This document shows, in pieces, positions 39,546 through 46,849 of a stretch of 64,000 bases of DNA. The translations under genes and the position numbers were made by a program. The notes beneath the pieces were generated by a model. It saw nothing but the letters and a program-made list of their open reading frames with translations, searched no databases and was not told the origin of the DNA. Source of the stretch: Actinomadura sp. K4S16 (GTDB lineage: Bacteria > Actinomycetota > Actinomycetes > Streptosporangiales > Streptosporangiaceae); contig NZ_BDDE01000030.1 in the NCBI RefSeq assembly GCF_008327685.1, positions 1 through 64,000 of the forward strand. The letters are read 5' to 3'. Within the stretch, counting starts at the first letter, position 1; every line of letters begins with the position of its first letter.

Positions 39546-40390
39546 CCCGGCTCTGACCGGGGGGAACGGCTCTCGCTCCGGCCGTCCGCGGCGTCGGGAG
39601 GGACCCACCACAGCAGGGTCGTTCCGCCTCCTGGGCGGGGGCGCGCTCGGAAGAAGCCGCCGAGCTCCGCCGCCCGGCCTGCCAGGGAGCCGAGGCCGCC
39701 GAGCCGCCTGCCGTCGGGGACGCCGGCTCCGTCGTCCTCCACGCGCAGCGCCACCCCGAGATCGCAGAGCTCGGCGGTCACCTGCACCGAGGTGACCCGC
39801 GGCTGCAGGGCGACGTTGGCCAGCGCCTCGCCCGCGGCGGCCAGGAGGTGTTCGGCCGTCCCGCCGGACACGGCGGTGTCCAGCAGGCCGTCCAGCCGCA
39901 CCGAGGGCGCGGAACCGAGACCGGCGGCCGCGTGGTCGATCACCCTTCGCAGCCGGCTGCGCAGGCCCTCGTCTTCGGGGGCGGGCCGCATGTCGAAGAC
40001 CGCCGAGCGGAGCTGCCGGACGGCGGCGTCCAACTCGTCCGCCGCCCGCCGCAGCCGGGACGCGACATCCGCCCTCTGTGCGGCCTTGGTCGCGCTCATC
40101 AGGATCATGGTGGTGGCCAGCAGCCGCCGGACGACGGTGTCGTGCAATTCCCTGGCGATGCGGTCCCGCTCCTCCAGCACGGCCAGCCGCTCGGCCTCCC
40201 GGCCGGCCGGCTCCGGCGCGACCGCCGCCTGCGCCGCAGCCGGATCGAGGGACTCCTCGACCGTTGTCGCGGGCTGTCGTCCGCTCTCCGGATCGGCAGG
40301 GAAATCCACTCCCTCGGACATGGGCGCCGCCAATGCGCATACATCGGCCGACGCCCTTTGTTCGGCGGCAATCGACGGGGTCTCCGGCAT
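39527..40390 (-). CDS. Soluble histidine kinase (HisKA_3/HATPase, NarL-partner type)
   Basis: A 287-residue cytoplasmic sensor kinase without membrane segments. A disordered Ala/Glu/Pro N-terminus (1-65) precedes the HisKA_3 dimerisation helix ERDRIARELHDTVVRRLLAT with phospho-acceptor His83. The HATPase domain has GEALANVALQP (N box), RVEDDGAGVPDGRRLGGLGS (G1/G2) and GGGTTLLWWVP. No response regulator lies beside it, so it is an orphan in this window. ATG 40390 has GGGAGG upstream. It is transcribed from an ECF-type promoter (-35 at 40467-40461) shared in sequence with three others nearby. Confidence 0.84.
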   Translation of the reverse strand: MPETPSIAAEQRASADVCALAAPMSEGVDFPADPESGRQPATTVEESLDPAAAQAAVAPEPAGREAERLAVLEERDRIARELHDTVVRRLLATTMILMSATKAAQRADVASRLRRAADELDAAVRQLRSAVFDMRPAPEDEGLRSRLRRVIDHAAAGLGSAPSVRLDGLLDTAVSGGTAEHLLAAAGEALANVALQPRVTSVQVTAELCDLGVALRVEDDGAGVPDGRRLGGLGSLAGRAAELGGFFRARPRPGGGTTLLWWVPPDAADGRSESRSPRSEPGHCSQK

Positions 40391-40436
40391 GGAATTACCT
40401 CCCTGGCGAGTGGACGCGGACCAATCCCCTCACCCT

Positions 40437-40467
40437 TTAAGACAGGGCTGCCGTGCAGGCTGTGACA
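40437..40467 (-). promoter_or_regulatory. ECF-type promoter of the histidine kinase gene
   Basis: Read on the minus strand: TGTCACA (40467-40461), exactly 16 bp, then TGTCTTAA (40444-40437). This is the same signature as the three other promoters at 40533, 42526 and 42571. The start codon is about 47 bp downstream. Confidence 0.75.
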
Positions 40468-40532
40468 CCCAGTTTGACAAGGAAGCGATCCAGGGCCGGC
40501 GGCTGTTCCACCATTCGGCTTTCCCTTCAAGC

Positions 40533-40563
40533 TGTCACAGACCGCGCTGCCGATCTGTCTTAG
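40533..40563 (+). promoter_or_regulatory. ECF-type promoter of the leader peptide-STAS operon
   Basis: TGTCACA (40533-40539), exactly 16 bp, then TGTCTTAG (40556-40563). It closely resembles the published ECF41 consensus (TGTCACA-N16-CGTC). Transcription would give an approximately 180-base leader before the STAS gene that contains a small open frame at 40709. Confidence 0.77.
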
Positions 40564-40708
40564 CTTCGGAAGGTGACGGGCGGCACCGTGGGACTTCGCG
40601 CAACTATGGAAGCGAGCGCCGGCCTTTGCTTTCGTCAGAATTCACGCCGCTCTGTCGGCATTGCGAACAGAGGCGGCGGGCGCCGGAATCGGTGCCTGAT
40701 AGGAGACG

Positions 40709-40747
40709 GTGAGAAAAGTGCAAACAGCAAAGCGACAGCGAGCATGA
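40709..40747 (+). CDS. Leader mini-ORF, 12 codons, coupled to STAS gene
   Basis: GTG 40709 is preceded by AGGAGACG, the best ribosome-binding site in the leader, and opens a very basic 12-residue peptide (MRKVQTAKRQRA). Its TGA overlaps the ATG of the STAS gene (ATGA at 40744), which has no good site of its own. The likely purpose is translational coupling or attenuation of the STAS gene. It could be chance, but the site, length and overlap fit well. Confidence 0.5.
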   Translation: MRKVQTAKRQRA

Positions 40748-41256
40748 CCATGGAGACGACGATGACCGGCCAGACCGTCGAGCGTTCGCCAGACCGGATG
40801 AGCGGCCACAGGGATCGCCTGCCGACGTGGAGCGGCCCGGGCTTCGCGAGCGAGGGGGTGCGGGTGCGCAGCGCGCTGCTGCGCCTGGACGGCACCTTCG
40901 AGCCGCCGCGCCTGGTCGTCGACGGAGAGATCGACTTGGCCACACTCGACGCTTTCACCACCGCGCTGTCCAGCGTCCTGGCCCGCGGGTCCGGCGACGT
41001 CTGGGTGGACGTGGAGAAGCTCGACTTCATCGACGTCGCCGGGCTCAGGGCCCTGGCCGCAGCAGCGTGCCGGCTGGGACTCCAGGACCGGCGGCTGGTC
41101 CTGCGATCGGTCGCCCCCCATCTGGCCGAGCTCATGGACCTGGTGGGCTGGAGCCAGATCCCCGGCCTCTTCATGCTCCTTCGCGAGGAGACCCGATCGG
41201 GGAGCGGTGCCGGACGCGGTCGGCGCGGCGACCGGTCGACGCCCCCCTCCGGATGA
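40744..41256 (+). CDS. STAS-domain protein (anti-sigma factor antagonist-like) lacking the phospho-serine
   Basis: A 170-residue protein with a SpoIIAA/RsbV-like STAS domain (about residues 45-145): RLVVDGEIDLATLDAFTTAL, VWVDVEKLDFIDVAGLRALA and GLQDRRLVLRSVAPHLAELM. In classical antagonists the loop is DSSG with a phosphorylated serine; here it is DVAG (97-100), so canonical switching by an RsbW-type kinase cannot occur. Start 40744 is preferred because it overlaps the mini-ORF stop; 40762, with GGAG upstream, is the alternative. The 3' end overlaps the convergent LtrA gene by 86 bp. Divergence from a histidine kinase with matching promoters suggests a shared stress pathway. Confidence 0.78.
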   Translation: MTMETTMTGQTVERSPDRMSGHRDRLPTWSGPGFASEGVRVRSALLRLDGTFEPPRLVVDGEIDLATLDAFTTALSSVLARGSGDVWVDVEKLDFIDVAGLRALAAAACRLGLQDRRLVLRSVAPHLAELMDLVGWSQIPGLFMLLREETRSGSGAGRGRRGDRSTPPSG

Positions 41257-42400
41257 GGACCAGGGTGGTGCCGGTCATCAGGACGCAGACGGCGGCGATC
41301 GCCGCGACGACCGCGACGGTTCCGGTCCGCGGCGCCGCCGGCGGCAGGAGCAGGACGGCGGCGGTCCCGCACAGCACCACGGCGGGACGCAGGACCGGGT
41401 CGGCCAGAAGGGGCTTGTGGACGGTCCAGAGCATCAGGACGAACAGCGCGGTCGGGAGCGCCACGGCGTAGCAGATCGCGAGCGGCGACGCCTGGATCCC
41501 GTGCCCGGTCTGCTCGACGGCCACCTCGAGTCCGGCGCCGAGGGCCGCCAGGCCGGCGAAGATCCCGTAGTGGCCGTAGCCCCAGAGGTAGGACAGGTGC
41601 CGGCGGTCGTCGAGCGCGTCCCCGGCGGGGGCGAGGAAGTAGAGCCACCAGAGGGAGAACAGCAGGACGAGGCCCGATACCGCGATGACGACGAGCGGCC
41701 CGCCGATCTCGCTTTCTTCGAGCGCCCCGCCGAGGCCGTTGGACGCGGCGAGGACGCTCTCCCCGAAGAGGATGATCGTGAACAGGCCGTAGCGCTCGGC
41801 GATGTGGTGCGGGTGCCAGGCGGTGGGGGCGGCGCGCTCCGCCCACCGCGGCACCGCGAGCTCCAGGAGGGCGAGGCCGGCGAAGCACGGCACCTGGGCC
41901 GCCGAGGGGACGGCGCCCGCCGCCGAGGCGGCGAGCCAGAGCAGCCAGCCCGCCTGCGCGACGGTGATGCCGAGGGCGTAGCGCAGCGCGGTGCGGCGGC
42001 CCGCCGGGTCCTCGGCCCCGGCCCGCAGCCACTGCCCGACGAGGGCGGCCCGCATGACCAGGTAGCCGGCCGCGACGGCGCGGTAGTCGGCGTGGTCGGC
42101 CGCGGCCGGCACGCCCGCGGCGATGACCAGGACGCCGGCCATCTGCACCATGGTCAGCAGCCGGTAGGGGACGTCGTCGGTGTCGTACGACGAGGCGAAC
42201 CAGGTGAAGTTCATCCACGCCCACCACACCGCGAAGAAGACCTGGAGGAAAGGCACGAGCCCGGCCAGGGCGCGCCCCTCGGCGATGTCGTGCGCGAACT
42301 CGGCGGTGACGGCCGCCACCGCCACCACGAACGTGAGGTCGAACAGCAGCTCGAGCTGGCTCGAGGCGCGGTGCGGCTCGTCGATGGCGCGCGCGGTCAT
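41171..42400 (-). CDS. Low-temperature-requirement protein A (LtrA) family membrane protein
   Basis: A 409-residue membrane protein with about 11-12 helices. LtrA landmarks: SSQLELLFDLTFVVAVAAVT at the N-terminus, FFAVWWAWMNFTWFASSYDT, HHIAERYGLFTIILFGESVL with a conserved glutamate, and LWWLYFLAPAG. The biochemical role of the family is not established. ATG 42400 is preferred; GTG 42439 with GGGAG upstream would add 13 residues. Transcription comes from an ECF-type promoter at 42526-42496. Confidence 0.85.
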   Translation of the reverse strand: MTARAIDEPHRASSQLELLFDLTFVVAVAAVTAEFAHDIAEGRALAGLVPFLQVFFAVWWAWMNFTWFASSYDTDDVPYRLLTMVQMAGVLVIAAGVPAAADHADYRAVAAGYLVMRAALVGQWLRAGAEDPAGRRTALRYALGITVAQAGWLLWLAASAAGAVPSAAQVPCFAGLALLELAVPRWAERAAPTAWHPHHIAERYGLFTIILFGESVLAASNGLGGALEESEIGGPLVVIAVSGLVLLFSLWWLYFLAPAGDALDDRRHLSYLWGYGHYGIFAGLAALGAGLEVAVEQTGHGIQASPLAICYAVALPTALFVLMLWTVHKPLLADPVLRPAVVLCGTAAVLLLPPAAPRTGTVAVVAAIAAVCVLMTGTTLVLIRRGASTGRRADRVRHRSPIGSPREGA

Positions 42401-42495
42401 CCGGACCCGGATCCGGCATCCGGCACCTTCTGGCGGCACAGGTTCGCTCCCGTCTTCCCGTGGGTCCGTCCTGGCGGGACAGACCCGTCCTGCGG

Positions 42496-42526
42496 CTAAG
42501 ACAGGCCGGTGCACCCGGTTGTGACA
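42496..42526 (-). promoter_or_regulatory. ECF-type promoter of the LtrA gene
   Basis: On the minus strand: TGTCACA (42526-42520), exactly 16 bp, then TGTCTTAG (42503-42496). Identical in both elements to the promoters at 40533 and 42571. Confidence 0.77.
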
Positions 42527-42570
42527 GCGAACGCCGCACGCGGCCGCTTTCGCCGGTTTCTCCCGCGAGC

Positions 42571-42601
42571 TGTCACAGGGCGGGCGGGTGCCCTGTCTTA
42601 G
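42571..42601 (+). promoter_or_regulatory. ECF-type promoter of the six-gene oxidoreductase operon
   Basis: TGTCACA (42571-42577), exactly 16 bp, then TGTCTTAG (42594-42601); the first start codon is 45 bp further on. Oxidoreductase/epimerase genes are the classical targets of ECF41 sigma factors. Confidence 0.78.
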
Positions 42602-42645
42602 CTGCCGACCGGGCGGAACCGGGATCCCGAGCACCAGGAGGCGGC

Positions 42646-43398
42646 ATGAAGATCGTGATCATCGGTGGTACCGGCCTGATCGGGTCGAAGGTCGCGGCGA
42701 GGCTGGGCGAGCACGGCCACGAGGCGGTGCCGGCCGCGCCCGACACCGGTGTCAACACGCTCACCGGCGAAGGACTCGCCGAGGTACTGACCGGCGCGTC
42801 GGTGGTGGTCGACGTGTCCAACTCCCCGTCCTTCGAGGACGCCGCGGTGCTGTCCTTCTTCAGGACCTCCACCGGCAACCTGCTGGCCGCGGAGAAGGAG
42901 GCGGGGGTAGGGCACCACGTCGCGCTGTCGGTCGTGGGCACCGAGCGGCGGCCCGACGTCGGCTACTTCCGGGCGAAGCTCGCCCAGGAGAAGCAGATCG
43001 AGGACTCCGGGATCCCGTTCTCGATCGTGCACGCGACGCAGTTCTTCGAGTTCGCCCGCAGGATCGCCGACGGGGCCGCCGACGGCGGTGCGGTCCGGAT
43101 GCCCCCGGTGCTGTTCCAGCCCATCGCGGGCGACGAGGTCGCCCAGGCGGTCGGCAGGGCCGCGGCCGGCGCGCCGCTGAACGGGCGGACCGAGGTCGCC
43201 GGCCCCGAGCGGTTCCGCATGGACGAGTTCTTCCGCGGCGCCCTCGCGGCCTGGGGCGACCCGCGCGAGGTGGTCACCGACCCGCATGCGCACTACTTCG
43301 GGGCCGAGATGCGCGAGCACGACCTCGTGCCGGTAGGCCCCGCGACCCTCGGCGAGATCAAGTACGCCGACTGGCTGGCGGGCAGCGCCGCCGCGTGA
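42646..43398 (+). CDS. NAD(P)H-binding SDR/NmrA-like oxidoreductase
   Basis: A 250-residue atypical short-chain dehydrogenase. The dinucleotide loop is IIGGTGLIGSKVAARLGEHG at the N-terminus; the VVVDVSNSPSFEDAAVLSFF, HHVALSVVGTERRPDVGYFR and KLAQEKQIEDSGIPFSIVHA segments follow the NmrA/SDR_a5 type, where the usual YxxxK is relaxed. CAGGAGG precedes the ATG. This is the first gene of an operon running to 48527 and the type of gene commonly found under ECF41 control. Substrate unknown. Confidence 0.87.
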   Translation: MKIVIIGGTGLIGSKVAARLGEHGHEAVPAAPDTGVNTLTGEGLAEVLTGASVVVDVSNSPSFEDAAVLSFFRTSTGNLLAAEKEAGVGHHVALSVVGTERRPDVGYFRAKLAQEKQIEDSGIPFSIVHATQFFEFARRIADGAADGGAVRMPPVLFQPIAGDEVAQAVGRAAAGAPLNGRTEVAGPERFRMDEFFRGALAAWGDPREVVTDPHAHYFGAEMREHDLVPVGPATLGEIKYADWLAGSAAA

Positions 43399-43440
43399 CA
43401 CCCGCCCCGGCCGCACACCCACGAGTCAAGGAGACACCCC

Positions 43441-43878
43441 ATGGCAGGTACCGAGCAGGCCGCCGCGGAGCCGAAGGCGCGCTCCAACGCGTGGCAGACG
43501 GCGCTCACGATGGTCCAGGAGGCCGCGCCGCCCTTCGTCCCCGCCGACGCGCACGCGATGACCGTGGTCATCGAGTACCCGCCCGGCGACCCCGGCGCAC
43601 CGCCGCACCGGCACTCGGGTCCCGCCTTCGGGTACGTACTGGAGGGGGAGATGCTTCTGGAGATCGAGGGGGAGCCGGAGCGGCCCGTACCCGCGGGCGA
43701 GGCGTTCTGGGAGCCGGGCGGCGACGTCGTCCACTACCAGGACGGCAACAACCGCGAGGACCTGCCGCTCCGATTCGTCGTCACGATGCTCTGCGCACCG
43801 GGGGATCCGATGCTGACCCTGGTCGACGAGGCGGAGCTCGCCCGGCGCGCGCATCTGCGGGCGCCCAGGCGTTCTTGA
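43441..43878 (+). CDS. Cupin-domain protein
   Basis: A 145-residue single-domain cupin. Motif 1 is PPHRHSGPAFGYVLEGEMLLEIEGE (metal-binding HxH and a downstream Glu), motif 2 is AGEAFWEPGGDVVHYQDGNN (His of the C-terminal motif). It may bind a metal and act on small oxygenated compounds or be structural. GGAGA lies seven bases before the ATG; the gene follows the oxidoreductase by 42 bp. Confidence 0.82.
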   Translation: MAGTEQAAAEPKARSNAWQTALTMVQEAAPPFVPADAHAMTVVIEYPPGDPGAPPHRHSGPAFGYVLEGEMLLEIEGEPERPVPAGEAFWEPGGDVVHYQDGNNREDLPLRFVVTMLCAPGDPMLTLVDEAELARRAHLRAPRRS

Positions 43879-43976
43879 CGACCGCACGCCTGACAGCCGC
43901 ACGGCGGACAACCGCACGAAGACCCGGTGGGCCCGGCGCGAATGCCGGTGCGGGCGACCGGACGGGGGGATTCACG

Positions 43977-45014
43977 ATGATCGCATCGGCCATGGCCGCG
44001 GAGTTCGGCGACGTCGCCGGATGGACCGCCGACGCCGTCGAGCACCTCGGCGAGGGGTACGCGATCCCGGCGGCCTGCCGCGGCAGCGCGGACCCGGCGG
44101 GGCTGGCCTGGCTGGCGGAGGCGTGCGAGCTGGGAGCCGGGACCAGGCTGCTGGACGTGGGCGCGGGCGCCGGCGGTCCGGCGGCCTGGGCGGCCGAGAG
44201 GTTCGGGGTCCGGCCGATCCTGCTGGACCCGATGCCGGCCGCCTGCCGGGCCGCCGCCCGGCTGTTCGGACTGCCGGTCGTCACGGCGGACGGCGGCCGG
44301 ATCCCGCTCCGCGGCGGGTCCGTCGACGCCGCCTGGTGCCTGGGGGTGCTGGACACCGTCCAGGACAAGGCCGCCGTGCTCCGGGAGATCCACAGGGTCC
44401 TGCGGCCCGGGGCGCCCCTGGGGCTCCTGGCCGTCGTGGCCCGCGACCCGCTGGACGCCTGGGACTCGCAGGACTTCCCGGCCCCGGAGGGCAACCTGTT
44501 CCCCACCCGCCGGGAACTCGACGAGCTGCTCGCCGGCACCGGCTTCGAAGTGATCGAGCGGATCGACCGGCCCGGCGGCGCGCCGCTGTCGTGGACGCGC
44601 CGCGCCGAACGGGCCGCCGCGCTGGTCGCCGCCGAGCACGGGGCCGACCGCGCGCACGCGCTGGCGGTCCGCCAGAGCCGGAGCCTCACCCGTCTGTTCG
44701 CCACCGGACAGATCTCGATGCAACTGATCCATGCGGACGGACGTCCGCTCGGGGCGCCGTCCGCCCCGGCCACGCGTGGAGGAGCCATGAACGGTCCGAC
44801 CGGTGACAACGAGTTCGAAATCGAGTTCGAGGCGGAGGTCCAGGCCGAGCTGGACCTGGTGGCGTCGAGCGACGCCGAGCAGGTCGCGGCCCTGCCGGTC
44901 TCGGAGTGGCTGTTCGACCCGGCCGACGCGGGGCGCGAACAGCTCGGGCTCCGCAACCTGCTCGGTGCGGCCCAGGAGCTGGAGACCGACGACCTCCGGG
45001 ACGAGACGCCATGA
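43977..45014 (+). CDS. SAM-dependent methyltransferase with acidic C-terminal extension
   Basis: A 345-residue protein. Residues 1-265 are a class I methyltransferase: RLLDVGAGAGGPAAWAAERF (motif I), PILLDPMPAACRAA (motif II), SVDAAWCLGVLDTVQDKAAV and IHRVLRPGAPLGLLAVV. The last 75 residues, beginning MNGPTGDNEFEIEFEAEVQA, are strongly acidic and unlike a methyltransferase. That point is an in-frame ATG (44787) preceded by GGAGGAG, so a separate 75-residue acidic protein may also be made. The stop overlaps the next gene by 4 bp. The methyl acceptor is unknown. Confidence 0.78.
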   Translation: MIASAMAAEFGDVAGWTADAVEHLGEGYAIPAACRGSADPAGLAWLAEACELGAGTRLLDVGAGAGGPAAWAAERFGVRPILLDPMPAACRAAARLFGLPVVTADGGRIPLRGGSVDAAWCLGVLDTVQDKAAVLREIHRVLRPGAPLGLLAVVARDPLDAWDSQDFPAPEGNLFPTRRELDELLAGTGFEVIERIDRPGGAPLSWTRRAERAAALVAAEHGADRAHALAVRQSRSLTRLFATGQISMQLIHADGRPLGAPSAPATRGGAMNGPTGDNEFEIEFEAEVQAELDLVASSDAEQVAALPVSEWLFDPADAGREQLGLRNLLGAAQELETDDLRDETP

Positions 45015-46849
45015 ACCGAGACACCATGAACCGTCCCCCGCAGGGACGGCATCGCGCGGCGCCCGCCGGGTCCGCGAGGATCGCCACGCTCGACGAGCTC
45101 CGTGAGCATCTGCAGTGGGCGATCGAGCTGGAGCACGCCACCCTGCCGCCGTACCTGTGCGCGCTCTATTCGCTCGACGCCGAGCGCAACCCCGAGGCCG
45201 CCGAGGCGGTGGCCGGCGTCTTCGTCGAGGAGATGCTCCACCTGGCGCTGGCCGCGAACCTGCTCAACGCCGTCGGCGGCCGCCCGAGGCTGGACATGCC
45301 GCGGATGCTGCCGCCGCACCCCCGGCGGCTGCCCCACGCGGACCCCTCGCTGGTGCTGTCGCTGCTTCCGTTCGGTCCAGAGGCGCTCGACATGTTCCTG
45401 AGGCTCGAACGGCCGGCGCCGCCCGGGGCCCCGCCGGAGGGCGACGCCTACGAGACGATCGGGCAGTTCTACGACGCGGTCGAGGACGGGCTGCGCCACC
45501 TGTGCGACCGGCTCGGCGAGCGGGAGGTCTTCACCGGGGACCCGGCCCGCCAGGTCCACGCCGGGCATTTCCGGCACACCGCCGGCCGGCTGGTCGCGGT
45601 CGGCGATCTGGCCTCGGCGCTGACCGCGCTGCGGGAGATCGTCGAGGAGGGGGAGGGGTCGTCCCGCGGCGAGGTCTGGGACGGCGACCAGGACGTCCAC
45701 CACCCCGAGCGGGACGAGGTCGCCCACTACTACCGCTTCCAGGAGCTCAGAGCCGGGCGGCGCTACCGGCGGGGCGACACCCCGCGGTCCGGGCCCACCG
45801 GCGAGGCGATCGCCGTGGACCCCGCGGGCGTCCTGCCGATGAGGCGCGACCCGCGACTCGCCGACCACGCTCCGGGCAGCGCGATCCGCACGGCCCAGGA
45901 GGAGTTCGACCACACCTACTGCGCCGTCCTGCACCTGCTGGAGCAGGCGTTCAACGGCAGCCCGAGGCTGCTCGCGGTGGCCACCGGCACCATGTACGGG
46001 CTCAGGGCGCAGGCGCAGGCCCTCATGCGGATGCCCGACGTGGAGGGCATGAGGGCCGGACCCACGTTCACCTACGTCCCGCCCGAGCGCCGGCGCTGGA
46101 GCACCGACGACCGGCAGCGGATCGTCGTGCTCCCGGACGGCCCCTACCTCGTCTACGGCAGGGTGCCGCTCAGGCGCAAGCGCAAGATCGTCTCCGCCGA
46201 GGACGACGCGCTGACCTGGCAGACCGGCGAGACCCTCGCCACCGAGGACACCTACGCACTGTGCCGCTGCGGCCGGTCGGGCGCGAAGCCCTTCTGCGAC
46301 GGGACCCACGCCCTGATCGGGTTCGACGGCACCGAGACGGCCGACGTCCGCCCGTACAAGGAGCTGCAGCACGTGCACGACGGGGTCGGCATCTCGGCCC
46401 AGCGCGTCGGCGAGCTGTGCATCCACGCCGCGTTCTGCATCGGACGCACCAGGCCGATCGCCGCGATGCTCGCCGACACCGAGGACAGCGACGTGCGCGC
46501 CGACATCATGGGGCGGATCGACCACTGCCCCTCCGGGTCCTACAGCTACGCCCTGCGGCGCGGCGGCGAGTCGATCGAGCCGGACCTCCCGCGGGCCGTA
46601 TCGGTCCTGGAGGAGGAGCACGGCCTGGCCAGCGCGCTGTGGGTCACCGGCGGCGTCCCGGTCGAGCGCGCGGACGGGCTCCCGCTGGAGACCCGCAACC
46701 GGATGACGCTGTGCCGCTGCGGCCATTCCGCGAACAAGCCGCTGTGCGACGGAACCCACCGAGAGATCGACTTCCGTGAGGACGGGACGGGGCCGGAGCC
46801 CCGACCGGCCGATGACGGGAGCACCACTGAGAAAGGAAGACGAGCATGA
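45011..46849 (+). CDS. Ferritin-like / Fer4-like / double CDGSH iron-sulfur protein
   Basis: A 612-residue multidomain protein. The first ~330 residues form a ferritin-like domain of the VioB/iminophenylpyruvate-dimer-synthase type: LQWAIELEHATLPPYLCALY, FVEEMLHLALAANLLNAVGG and AQEEFDHTYCAVLHLLEQAF supply Glu/His di-iron ligands. The C-terminal part holds a CDGSH motif CRCGRSGAKPFCDGTH (DNA about 46262-46309), a divergent mono-cluster ferredoxin-like segment (RVGELCIHAAFC to RIDHCPSGSYSY), and a second CDGSH motif CRCGHSANKPLCDGTH (about 46711-46758). Each CDGSH binds a 3Cys-1His [2Fe-2S] cluster. It overlaps both neighbours by 4 bp. Probably a redox enzyme acting with the methyltransferase and oxidoreductase. 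Confidence 0.85.
   Translation: MNRDTMNRPPQGRHRAAPAGSARIATLDELREHLQWAIELEHATLPPYLCALYSLDAERNPEAAEAVAGVFVEEMLHLALAANLLNAVGGRPRLDMPRMLPPHPRRLPHADPSLVLSLLPFGPEALDMFLRLERPAPPGAPPEGDAYETIGQFYDAVEDGLRHLCDRLGEREVFTGDPARQVHAGHFRHTAGRLVAVGDLASALTALREIVEEGEGSSRGEVWDGDQDVHHPERDEVAHYYRFQELRAGRRYRRGDTPRSGPTGEAIAVDPAGVLPMRRDPRLADHAPGSAIRTAQEEFDHTYCAVLHLLEQAFNGSPRLLAVATGTMYGLRAQAQALMRMPDVEGMRAGPTFTYVPPERRRWSTDDRQRIVVLPDGPYLVYGRVPLRRKRKIVSAEDDALTWQTGETLATEDTYALCRCGRSGAKPFCDGTHALIGFDGTETADVRPYKELQHVHDGVGISAQRVGELCIHAAFCIGRTRPIAAMLADTEDSDVRADIMGRIDHCPSGSYSYALRRGGESIEPDLPRAVSVLEEEHGLASALWVTGGVPVERADGLPLETRNRMTLCRCGHSANKPLCDGTHREIDFREDGTGPEPRPADDGSTTEKGRRA

Noticed and set aside
42588..45014. 808-codon frame from the oxidoreductase through the cupin to the methyltransferase
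   Set aside because: The part before 43977 is an out-of-frame shadow of the SDR and cupin genes; the methyltransferase start at 43977 has its own GGGGGG site.
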